Shown here piece after piece: positions 42,827 through 50,137 of a stretch of DNA of 64,000 nt. The stretch spans positions 23,244 through 87,243 of the forward strand of contig JBBSBV010000019.1 in the NCBI GenBank assembly GCA_038250905.1, read 5' to 3'. Source of the stretch: JAENVU01 sp038250905 (GTDB lineage: Bacteria; Actinomycetota; Acidimicrobiia; IMCC26256; JAENVU01). Every line of letters begins with the position of its first letter. The stretch's first letter is position 1. The notes below the pieces were generated by a model that searched no databases, had not been told where the DNA came from, and saw only the letters and a list, made by a program, of their open reading frames with translations. Position numbers and translations under genes: made by a program.

Positions 42827-44785
42827 ATGACCCAGGACGCCGAAGGCACTCTCGCATGGATCAAGGTCGCCGAGGTCGACGACCTGCCCGACGGGCGGGT
42901 CCGCACCGTGGTCGCCGGGAAGCATTCACTCGCGCTGACCCGGGTCGGCGACCGGTACGGCGCGCTTGACAACCACTGCCCCCATCAGGGCGGGCCGCTC
43001 GGTGAGGGCTCGATCGAAAAGGGCATGTTGCGCTGCCCGTGGCACGGGTACGACTACGACCCGCTCACCGGGACTCCCCCGGCGGGCTTCGCCGACGCCC
43101 CGGCCTGTTTCCCGCTCGAGGTGCGCGCCGACGGCATCTACGTCGCGGTCGCGATGGACACCCCACACGAACGAACCGTCTCCGACGTGATGGTCGAGAC
43201 GATGGTCGCGTGGGGGGTCACCCATGTCTTCGGCATGGTCGGCCACTCCAACCTCGGATTCGCGGACGCGATGCGCCGCCAGGAACTCGCGGGCAACCTC
43301 ACGTTCATCGGGATCCGCCACGAGGGCGCGGCCGCGTTCGCGGCGTCGGCGTTCGGCAAGCTCACCGGCCGACCCGCGGCCTGTTTCGCGATCGCCGGAC
43401 CGGGATCCACGAATCTGCTGACCGGCCTCTACGACGCGAAGGTCGACCGCGCGCCGGTCCTGGCCATCTCCGGCCAGGTGCCGTCGAAGGTGTTGGGGCG
43501 AGGCGCCTTCCAGGACGTGGATCTGAACGGTGCGTTCGCGGCGGTCTCGACCTACTCGAAGACGGTGCTGCCCGATTCCGATCACGCGGAGCTGATGACG
43601 CTCGCGCTCAAGCACGCAACCGTTTCGCGCGACGTCGCGCATCTCGTGTTCCCCGACGAGGTCCAGGTGAAGGTCGTCGGCGACGACGTGCCCGCGTCCT
43701 CTCCCGTCGGGCGGTTCGGTGACGATCGCATCGCGCCACCCGCCGGCGCGTTGCGCGCGGCCCTCAGCCTGATCGAGGGCGCGCGCCGTCCGGTCATCGT
43801 GGTGGGACACGGAGTCCGCTTCGAGATGGACGCCGTCATGGATCTTGCGGAGGCACTGCACGCACCGGTGCTCACCACGTTCAAGGGCAAGGGTCTGGTC
43901 TCGGACCACCACCCGCTCGGTGCCGGCGTGCTCGGCCGCAGCGGCACCCCGGTGGCGAGCTGGCTGATGAACGAGTCGGATCTCCTCATCGTCCTGGGCG
44001 CGTCGTTCTCGAACCACACCGGGATCGCGCCGTACAAGCCGATCGTGCAGGTCGACTTCGACCCGATGGCCCTCGGCCGTTTCCATCCGGTGACCGTGCC
44101 CGTGCAGGGCCACGCCGGGGTGACGGCGCGGCTGCTGGTCGACCAACTCGCGCCCGGCGGTGACCGGGTCGACCAGCGCCCCGACATCGCAGCCCGCTGG
44201 TCGATCTGGCGGGCCGAGAAGGCGCGACGCGTCGAGGACGACCGCGGGCTCGGCGTGTCCTCGGCCGCGGTCTTCGAGGCCATGAACCGCCAGGTCCCCT
44301 CCGACGCGGTCATCACCGTCGACGTCGGGAACCAGGCCTACTCCTTCGGCCGGTACTTCGAGTCTCGCAACCAGTCGATCCTGATGTCGGGGTATCTCGG
44401 TTCGATCGGCTTCGGGTTTCCCGCCGCGATGGGCGCGTGGGCGGCGGTCGGTGACACCCGCAAGATCGTCGCGGTCACCGGCGACGGCGGCTTCGGCCAG
44501 TACCTCGCCGAACTCACGACCGCGGTCAAGTACCACATGCCCATCACCCACGTGGTCATCGACAACGCCGTGCTCGGAAAGATCAGCAAGGAGCAGCGAT
44601 CGGCCGAGTACGAGGTTTGGCAGACGTCGTTGCACAACCCCGACTTCGCGGCCTACGCGGAACTCTGTGGGGCGCTCGGGATTCGCGTCGACACCGCGGG
44701 GGAACTCGACGACGCATTGGCGCGGGCGATCGCGCACGACGGCCCCGCCCTCGTCGCCGTGACCGCCGACGCCGAGTTGGTGTGA
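42827..44785 (+). CDS. Rieske domain fused to ThDP-dependent enzyme
   Basis: 652 residues from ATG 42827. Residues 1-105 form a Rieske ferredoxin-type domain with C51/H53 (HCPHQGGPL) and C70/H73 (CPWHGYDY). From about 112 the chain is a complete acetolactate-synthase/pyruvate-oxidase-type enzyme. The Pyr domain has the catalytic-type Glu in IGIRHEGAAAFAA, the middle domain includes RRPVIVVGHGV, and the PP domain has the ThDP/Mg motif GDGGFGQ with its Asn about 26 residues later (VVIDNAVLG). The enzyme could decarboxylate a 2-oxo acid and hand electrons to the Rieske centre. I know of no described enzyme with this fusion. It follows the Rieske-glutamate synthase fusion by 49 bp, so the pair likely forms a pathway. 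Confidence 0.87.
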   Translation: MTQDAEGTLAWIKVAEVDDLPDGRVRTVVAGKHSLALTRVGDRYGALDNHCPHQGGPLGEGSIEKGMLRCPWHGYDYDPLTGTPPAGFADAPACFPLEVRADGIYVAVAMDTPHERTVSDVMVETMVAWGVTHVFGMVGHSNLGFADAMRRQELAGNLTFIGIRHEGAAAFAASAFGKLTGRPAACFAIAGPGSTNLLTGLYDAKVDRAPVLAISGQVPSKVLGRGAFQDVDLNGAFAAVSTYSKTVLPDSDHAELMTLALKHATVSRDVAHLVFPDEVQVKVVGDDVPASSPVGRFGDDRIAPPAGALRAALSLIEGARRPVIVVGHGVRFEMDAVMDLAEALHAPVLTTFKGKGLVSDHHPLGAGVLGRSGTPVASWLMNESDLLIVLGASFSNHTGIAPYKPIVQVDFDPMALGRFHPVTVPVQGHAGVTARLLVDQLAPGGDRVDQRPDIAARWSIWRAEKARRVEDDRGLGVSSAAVFEAMNRQVPSDAVITVDVGNQAYSFGRYFESRNQSILMSGYLGSIGFGFPAAMGAWAAVGDTRKIVAVTGDGGFGQYLAELTTAVKYHMPITHVVIDNAVLGKISKEQRSAEYEVWQTSLHNPDFAAYAELCGALGIRVDTAGELDDALARAIAHDGPALVAVTADAELV

Positions 44786-44795
44786 GACGCGCGGT

Positions 44796-45404
44796 TCAGT
44801 CCGGTTCGTTGGACGCGCGCCAGGTGTCGACGGCCTCACGACAACATGCCGCCGCGATGAGGAGCGCGGCGGCCGGGTCGGCCCACCACCAACCGGCGGC
44901 CATGTTCAGGGCGAGCGCGACGAGGATGCCGGTCGCGAGGCACCCGTCGAGGAAGGTCATCGACGCCTCCGCGAGCAGCGGCGGACTGTTCGACTGTCGG
45001 GCCGTGACCCGCTTCAGCTGCGCGAGCCCGAACATCACGAACGCGGTCACCGCGAGGTACGCGATTCCGAACGGTGAGGATTCGGCGCGGCCCTCGGATG
45101 CGAGCGAGTACGTGGTGGCGATCACCAGGTAGACGGCGAGGACCACGAAGGAGACCGCGACCAACCGGAGCGCCCGCACGGAACGATGGCTGGTGTCGTG
45201 ATCCGCGATGTACCAGATGACCACCACGGATGCGAAGACCTCGACAATGGAGTCGAGCCCGAATGCGACCAGCGCGAGGGACCCGGCCGCGATCCCGAGC
45301 CCGATCGTGACGAAGACCTCCATGAGGTTCCACGCGATCGTCCACAGCTGGAGTCGGCGACCGCGGGCGAGGAGGCGATCGTGGTCGGCACTCAGCCCGG
45401 TCAT
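44796..45404 (-). CDS. CDF-like cation transporter, short membrane-only form
   Basis: 202 residues from the ATG at 45404. About six hydrophobic helices. The metal-site helices typical of cation diffusion facilitators are seen in GLGIAAGSLALVAFGLDSIVEVFASVVVIW (Asp/Glu) and SMTFLDGCLATGILVALALN (Asp). The usual cytoplasmic C-terminal domain of about 90 residues is absent, as in some short actinobacterial CDF proteins. Substrate would be Zn, Mn, Co or Fe, not distinguishable here. It diverges from the amidase gene. Confidence 0.75.
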   Translation of the reverse strand: MTGLSADHDRLLARGRRLQLWTIAWNLMEVFVTIGLGIAAGSLALVAFGLDSIVEVFASVVVIWYIADHDTSHRSVRALRLVAVSFVVLAVYLVIATTYSLASEGRAESSPFGIAYLAVTAFVMFGLAQLKRVTARQSNSPPLLAEASMTFLDGCLATGILVALALNMAAGWWWADPAAALLIAAACCREAVDTWRASNEPD

Positions 45405-45470
45405 CGTTCGACGCCTGCGAAGGCTCGTCCCGCAACGAGAGCGGGTGGCAGGATTCCCGAGTGGTCGAGC

Positions 45471-46733
45471 ATGAGCGTTCCTGAGGCGGCGGATTCCTTG
45501 CTGGAGCCACGCGACGCGCTGCAGCGCGGAGAGATCACCGCCATGGTGACAGTGTCGATGCAATGCGAACGACTCCGAGCGGTCGCCGCCCGTACGAACT
45601 GCGTCGCCGCGTGGAACGAGGGTGCTGCACTGGCGCGGGCCGAGTCGCTGGATCGGCGGTACCGGGTGGAGGGGCCCGTCGGGCCTCTCCACGGCATCCC
45701 CATCACGGTCAAGGACTGGATCGACGTCGCGGACCTCCCGTGCACCGGTGGCATCATCTCGCAACGCGACCGGGTGCCCGCACGCAATGCACCGGTGGTC
45801 GAGCGACTCCATGCCGCCGGCGCCGTCGTCGTCGCCAAGACGACCGTGCAGGTGGACAGCGAACTCTTCGGCGCGGTGCTCCATCCCGCTGATCCGTCCC
45901 GATCACCCGGCGGTTCGAGCAGCGGCGAGGCCGCGGCGGTCGGGGGCGGAGGATCGATCCTCGGGATCGCGAGCGATTCCGGCGGCAGCATCCGGGTGCC
46001 CGCCGCGTGGTGCGGTGTCGCCGCCATGAAACCGTCGGCCGGACTCGTGCCGACCACCGGCCACTTCCCACGCGTCGGTGAACGCGCCGACGGCCGGACC
46101 CAGATCGGCGCCATGGCCGGGTCGGTGGCCGCGCTCGCCGCGGTACTGCCGGTCATCGCCGGGCCCGACGGCGTGGACGGCGGGGTCGCGCCGGTGCCGC
46201 CCGGCGATCCCTCGAGCGTGAGGATCGAAGGACTCCGGATCGGTTGGTGGGCCGACCGCGGTCGCTGGCAGCCGCAGTCGGCGATCGATCGGGGCGTGCA
46301 GGAGGTCGTCGCGGCACTCGTCGGACTCGGAGCCGTCCCGGTCGGTGCGGTCGATCAACACCTCGACGAAGCACTCGACGTGACCGAGCGGTACTGGCGC
46401 CGGTCGGCCGGGGTGCTACCGGGAACCGAGACCGAACGGCACCTGGCGGACTGGGACCGCTACCGATCACGCATGCTCCGCGCGACCGCGGCAGTCGACC
46501 TGGTCGTCATGCCCGCGGCGCCGATCGTCGCACCGACCCACCGACCGATGGAGCCGTCCGACTACATCTACACATTGCCGGCGAGCCTGACGGGCGCGCC
46601 TGCCGTCGTCGTCCCGTACGGCTCGGACGAGGCGGGACTCCCGGTCGCGGTGCAGATCGTCGCCGCCCGGTGGCGCGATGACCTCGCGCTCGCGGCCGGC
46701 ATCGCGCTCGAGCGCGCGTCTACCCGCGGCTGA
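45471..46733 (+). CDS. Amidase signature family enzyme
   Basis: 420 residues from ATG 45471. The Ser-Ser-Lys catalytic triad is visible. Lys is in HGIPITVKDWI, the cis-Ser in SPGGSSSGEAAAV, and the nucleophilic Ser in IASDSGGSIRVPAAW. The C-terminal half contains LVVMPAAPIVAP and LTGAPAVVVPYG. These enzymes hydrolyse carboxylic amides or act in GatA-like amidotransfer; with no GatB/GatC nearby, a free amidase is likely. The substrate is unknown. Its 3' end overlaps the next gene on the other strand by 14 bp. Confidence 0.88.
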   Translation: MSVPEAADSLLEPRDALQRGEITAMVTVSMQCERLRAVAARTNCVAAWNEGAALARAESLDRRYRVEGPVGPLHGIPITVKDWIDVADLPCTGGIISQRDRVPARNAPVVERLHAAGAVVVAKTTVQVDSELFGAVLHPADPSRSPGGSSSGEAAAVGGGGSILGIASDSGGSIRVPAAWCGVAAMKPSAGLVPTTGHFPRVGERADGRTQIGAMAGSVAALAAVLPVIAGPDGVDGGVAPVPPGDPSSVRIEGLRIGWWADRGRWQPQSAIDRGVQEVVAALVGLGAVPVGAVDQHLDEALDVTERYWRRSAGVLPGTETERHLADWDRYRSRMLRATAAVDLVVMPAAPIVAPTHRPMEPSDYIYTLPASLTGAPAVVVPYGSDEAGLPVAVQIVAARWRDDLALAAGIALERASTRG

Positions 46734-47031
46734 AGCGGTCGCGAACCTCGCCGAGCCACGCGCGTGACCGTGCGAGCCGCGCCGGCGCGACAACCGGCGC
46801 CGCCACAGTTGCATCTGCGGTGTCGGCCTGATCACCGAGGACCCCGACGAGGAACGTCGCCAAGCGGGTGACGTCGGGGCCGGCGAGTCGGAAGGTCGAG
46901 GCGCACACACCCTCGTGCCAGTGGCTCAGCACCACGACGCGGTCGCTCGGGTGCCAGGTGGCCCGGAGGCAGGTGTCGCGCGCGTCGACGAGCACGGTGG
47001 ACTGCTGGGGCACGAGTTCCGTGACGGTCAT
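46720..47031 (-). CDS. Small protein of unknown function
   Basis: 103 residues from the ATG at 47031 (an in-frame ATG at 47067 is less likely, giving a basic tail). It begins MTVTELVPQQSTVLVDARDTCLRATWHP, with beta-strand-like alternation, and ends in an Arg-rich helix. No membrane segment and no catalytic motif are visible. It lies 62 bp downstream of the FMN reductase gene on the same strand, so the two may be co-transcribed. I do not recognise it. Confidence 0.5.
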   Translation of the reverse strand: MTVTELVPQQSTVLVDARDTCLRATWHPSDRVVVLSHWHEGVCASTFRLAGPDVTRLATFLVGVLGDQADTADATVAAPVVAPARLARSRAWLGEVRDRFSRG

Positions 47032-47093
47032 GGCACGGAGTATGCGCCCGCGAACCGACCCCGACAAGCGCCGATCGGCCCCACCCGGTCGGG

Positions 47094-47696
47094 TCAGCCG
47101 AGCGGCGCGACGTGACCCGGTTCGACGCAGGCAGCCTCCACGATCCCGTAGACCAGGCCCAGGCGATCGTCGGGCGCCAGGGCCGAGGCCCCGACCATCC
47201 GGGCCGCGAATTGGTGCAGGGAAGCCAACGTGGCCGCGTCGGTGAAACGGCCCTCGGCGTCGGCCTTCGTCCGCGGCGCGTCGATCCCGAGACTGGCGAC
47301 GACGTGCGCGCCCTGCCAGGTGAGCGTCTGCACCAACGCCGCACGCGCGTGGTAGCCACCCGACGTGCCGGCGCTGATGAGCCCGACCGGTTTCGTGTAC
47401 AGCTCCCCCGAGCCGACGATCCAGTCGAGCGCGTTCTTCACCAGACCGGCGAGTGAGCCTGCGTACTCCGGTGAGGCGATCACGATCGCGTCGGCTCGTG
47501 CGATGCGCGCCCGCCAGTCGTCGACGACGGGACCGGGGTCGTCACCGGCATCCGGATTCAGCGGTGGGATCGCGGTGAGCGCGTCGTAGTCGTCGATCTC
47601 CGCCCCGGAACGATGGGCATCGGCGTGGACGACGTCGAGCGCGGCACGATTCGAGGACCGCGTCTGCAGACTGCCGCAGATCGTGAGAAGGCGCAC
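47094..47696 (-). CDS. NADPH-dependent FMN reductase family protein
   Basis: 200 residues from the GTG at 47696. The flavodoxin-like FMN loop is CGSLQTRSSNRAAL near the start. The second FMN motif is ASPEYAGSLAGLVKNALDW (about 99-117), the strongest family mark, followed by KPVGLISAGTSGGYHARAAL. The enzyme reduces FMN or quinones with NAD(P)H. It is 8 bp downstream of the cupin gene, so the two are in one operon with the upstream cupin. Confidence 0.85.
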   Translation of the reverse strand: MRLLTICGSLQTRSSNRAALDVVHADAHRSGAEIDDYDALTAIPPLNPDAGDDPGPVVDDWRARIARADAIVIASPEYAGSLAGLVKNALDWIVGSGELYTKPVGLISAGTSGGYHARAALVQTLTWQGAHVVASLGIDAPRTKADAEGRFTDAATLASLHQFAARMVGASALAPDDRLGLVYGIVEAACVEPGHVAPLG

Positions 47697-47704
47697 CGAC
47701 GTCG

Positions 47705-48085
47705 TCAGTGGTTCGTGTAGTCGATCGGCGGCGCATTCTTGACGCCGACGGCGAAGCAGAAGCAGTGGACGGGCTGGTCGCCCGTCGTCCGCAGGCTGTG
47801 CACGGTGTCGGGCGGGATGTAGACGAGGTCCCCGACGGTCACGTCGCGCGACTCGTCGCCGACGATCATGACGCCGCCACCGCTCATGACGAAATAGAAC
47901 TCGTGGGTGGGATGGGTGTGCGGGAACACCTCGCCACCGACCGCGACCTCGAACTCGTTGGCGAGTTCGAGGTAGCCACCGTCGGTGATGTCCTTCAACT
48001 CGCGAGGATGGATGAGCCACCACACCGGAACGGTGCCGTTGTGCTCGACCTCGGGGGTGACCGTCGCGACGTTACGGACGTCCAT
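47705..48085 (-). CDS. Cupin-domain protein
   Basis: 126 residues from the ATG at 48085. One cupin domain with the metal-site motif HTHPTHEFYFVMSGGG (three His and the Glu) and the second motif GDLVYIPPDTVHSLRTTGD with a further His. Cupins of this size are often sugar isomerases, dioxygenases or ligand-binding proteins. Here the FMN reductase gene follows at 8 bp, hinting at oxidation chemistry. A 12-bp tandem repeat lies directly upstream, in the leader. Confidence 0.78.
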   Translation of the reverse strand: MDVRNVATVTPEVEHNGTVPVWWLIHPRELKDITDGGYLELANEFEVAVGGEVFPHTHPTHEFYFVMSGGGVMIVGDESRDVTVGDLVYIPPDTVHSLRTTGDQPVHCFCFAVGVKNAPPIDYTNH

Positions 48086-48095
48086 GAGTCTCCTC

Positions 48096-48125
48096 GGGCT
48101 GGGGTTCGGGCTGGGGTTCGGGCTG
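48096..48125. repeat. GGGCTGGGGTTC tandem repeat, 2.5 copies
   Basis: The unit GGGCTGGGGTTC occurs at 48096-48107 and 48108-48119, with a partial third copy at 48120-48125. It lies 11-40 nt upstream of the cupin start, in its leader (minus strand). The rest of the 48086-48228 gap shows no gene. Slippage or a protein-binding role are both possible. Confidence 0.5.
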
Positions 48126-48228
48126 ATGCGGGTCGGGTGTCGGTCCGGAGACAGCGTGGCCCGACCCGACCCGTCGCACAAGCCATGTCCCGAGTGACGG
48201 CGTGCGAGTAGCCCGATCCATGGCTCGG

Positions 48229-49152
48229 TCAGGCCGCGAGGCCCCGATCGACCCAGGCGTCGCGGTTGTCGGCGTGGATCACACCGAGTGAACCGAGGAA
48301 GTCGGTGAGCTTGGCCAGGTCGCCGACGATGCGGGCGCGGTGCACGGGGTTGGTGCGGGCGGCTTCGGCGCCGCCGTCGATGCCGAGGGTCTCGTAGACC
48401 TCGTCGTTGACCATCAAGGCCGCGACGTAGTCGACCGCGAACGGCGCGACCGCCGCGGCTTCGGCGCGCTCGGCTTCCGTGAGTGTCGGCCACACCTCGG
48501 TGAGGTACGTCTTGGCGAAGCTCACGTGGCGCGCCTCCTCGAGCACGTGCAACTTGGCGATCTGGCGGGAGACCGGGTGCACCTCGGGGTCCCGCATGGT
48601 GGCGCGGTTGGTGGTGTCGAGGAGTTCCTCCACCGCGAGGATGAGGAGGTATCCCATCGCACGGCGACCGGGAAGTTCGTCGACGGCGTCCAAGCCGCTC
48701 CCACCGCTCTCCGGCGCATAGGCGGGAGTCCCGGCGCGCCGGATGTACTCGCCGAACATCGTCGAGTGCCGGCATTCGTCGGCTACCTCGACGAGGAGGT
48801 ACCGGTGGGCGGGGTCGGTCACGGGCAGGGTTGCCAGGTGACGCAACACGATCTGCATGAGCTTGTTCTCGAACCAGATGCCCGCGGCGCACACTGCCGC
48901 GCACTCGTGACGGCTGTAGATCCGCCGCTGCGCTTCGCTCATCGCGTCCCAGATCGACGTGCCGAAGAGCGGGAGCTTTTCCGGTGGCAGGTGGTACCGG
49001 CCGTCGTCGGCGATCTCGATCGACCAGTCGACGTCACGGAACGGATCCAGGGTCATGCGCTCGGAGGCGGCGACGAGCTGCGCGGCCTTCGCCGCGGTAG
49101 GGCTGGTGGATTCAGGCGGGATGGTGGGAACGGTTGCATTGGGGTTCTGCAT
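48229..49152 (-). CDS. AurF-family diiron oxygenase-like protein
   Basis: 307 residues. Helical segments carry the carboxylate and His ligands of a diiron site: Glu in SRHECAAVCAAGIWFENKL, Glu/His in EVADECRHSTMFGEY, Glu in LAVEELLDTTNR and Glu/His in HVLEEARHVSFAK. This four-helix pattern matches the p-aminobenzoate N-oxygenase AurF family, whose members oxidise amines, and uncharacterised actinobacterial members. The gene diverges from a MerR-type regulator. The 80-bp spacer holds two clear palindromes, so its expression is probably switched by that regulator. Confidence 0.78.
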   Translation of the reverse strand: MQNPNATVPTIPPESTSPTAAKAAQLVAASERMTLDPFRDVDWSIEIADDGRYHLPPEKLPLFGTSIWDAMSEAQRRIYSRHECAAVCAAGIWFENKLMQIVLRHLATLPVTDPAHRYLLVEVADECRHSTMFGEYIRRAGTPAYAPESGGSGLDAVDELPGRRAMGYLLILAVEELLDTTNRATMRDPEVHPVSRQIAKLHVLEEARHVSFAKTYLTEVWPTLTEAERAEAAAVAPFAVDYVAALMVNDEVYETLGIDGGAEAARTNPVHRARIVGDLAKLTDFLGSLGVIHADNRDAWVDRGLAA

Positions 49153-49171
49153 GACTCCACCATGATCCTGC

Positions 49172-49210
49172 CAGTGTTCACTGTCAAGGTTTAGTTACAG
49201 TGAACACTGT
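49172..49210. promoter_or_regulatory. Twin palindromic operators between AurF-like and MerR genes
   Basis: CAGTGTTCACTGT (49172-49184) and its exact reverse complement ACAGTGAACACTG (49197-49209) form a 13-bp perfect inverted repeat around 12 bp. Each arm is itself nearly palindromic: ACAGTG-AA-CACTGT at 49197-49210 and CAGTG-TT-CACTG at 49172-49183. The two sites lie about 26 bp apart centre to centre. They sit in the divergent spacer just upstream of both starts (49152 and 49233). They are most likely operators of the MerR-type regulator, perhaps with looping or pairwise binding. Confidence 0.65.
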
Positions 49211-49232
49211 CACAGTGTGTAGAGTGTCAGTC

Positions 49233-50030
49233 ATGAGCACGCGCCGCAGTACTCGCTCGTCGTCCCACGACCCCGCCCCCGGCACCGCCGACCCCACTGG
49301 GAAGCCCGAAGGGCCGACCGCCGAGATCGGGCTGGAGCAGCTCGCCGCGCGATCCGGCGTGAGTGCCCGCACGATCCGCTACTACCAGTCGGAGGGCGTA
49401 CTGCCTCGCCCCCGCAAGGAGGGACGCGACGCGCGCTACAGCGCCGCGCACGTCGAGCGGCTCGAACTCATCTCGGAGTTGCAGGCGCGCGGACTGAAGC
49501 TCGAGGCAATCAAAGAGCTCGTCGGTCGTGATCGCCAACACCGGTCGGTGTCCGATTGGCTCGGCGTCGACGAAGTGCTGCGGGCGAGTTGGGCCGACGA
49601 CGAGACCACGACGATGACGCTCGCGGAGATCCACACGCGCCTCGGGAAACATCCGCGCCGGCTCGTGGGCGAAATGGTCGACAGCGGACTCCTGACCCGC
49701 AACGACGACGGCACGTTCGTGGTGCCGAGCTGCGCCATGCTCGATCTCACCGTGCAGATGCTCGACGCGGGGGTGAGCATCGACATCGGCACCGAGGCGG
49801 CAACCATCCTGCGCCGCCGGTTGAGCAAGGCGGCCGACGACCTGGTGCGGCTGTTCGAATCCGAGACGGGCAAGTCATTCGCAGGCAAGGGCCGCCCGGC
49901 CGAGATCGCGACGGCACTCGATGCGCTGCGGCCGATCGCGCAGGACGCGGCCCAACTGATCCTTTCCCAGGAGCTGGAGCGCGCGTTGCGCAAGCTCGCC
50001 ACGAAGGGCAGCAGCGGCAAGCGGAGCTGA
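49233..50030 (+). CDS. MerR-family transcriptional regulator with long C-terminal domain
   Basis: 265 residues from the ATG at 49233; an upstream in-frame start at 49200 would overlap the operators and is less likely. After a Ser/Pro-rich N-terminus (about 1-30), the MerR helix-turn-helix is clear: LEQLAARSGVSARTIRYYQSEGVLPRP, then ARYSAAHVERLELISELQARGLKL. The C-terminal ~150 residues are helical and unlike the short metal-binding end of CueR types, so an organic ligand is more likely. It diverges from the AurF-like oxygenase and is followed by the GGDEF-EAL gene. Confidence 0.85.
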   Translation: MSTRRSTRSSSHDPAPGTADPTGKPEGPTAEIGLEQLAARSGVSARTIRYYQSEGVLPRPRKEGRDARYSAAHVERLELISELQARGLKLEAIKELVGRDRQHRSVSDWLGVDEVLRASWADDETTTMTLAEIHTRLGKHPRRLVGEMVDSGLLTRNDDGTFVVPSCAMLDLTVQMLDAGVSIDIGTEAATILRRRLSKAADDLVRLFESETGKSFAGKGRPAEIATALDALRPIAQDAAQLILSQELERALRKLATKGSSGKRS

Positions 50031-50137
50031 GCCCCCGCGGCAATTCGTCCGCTTCGCGGGCAGCTGTTCCACCCGAGCCGGTGGGCGACGGGCAAACCGC
50101 CCTCAACTTCGGCGCCGGATCGGGCGAGAACCCAGGG

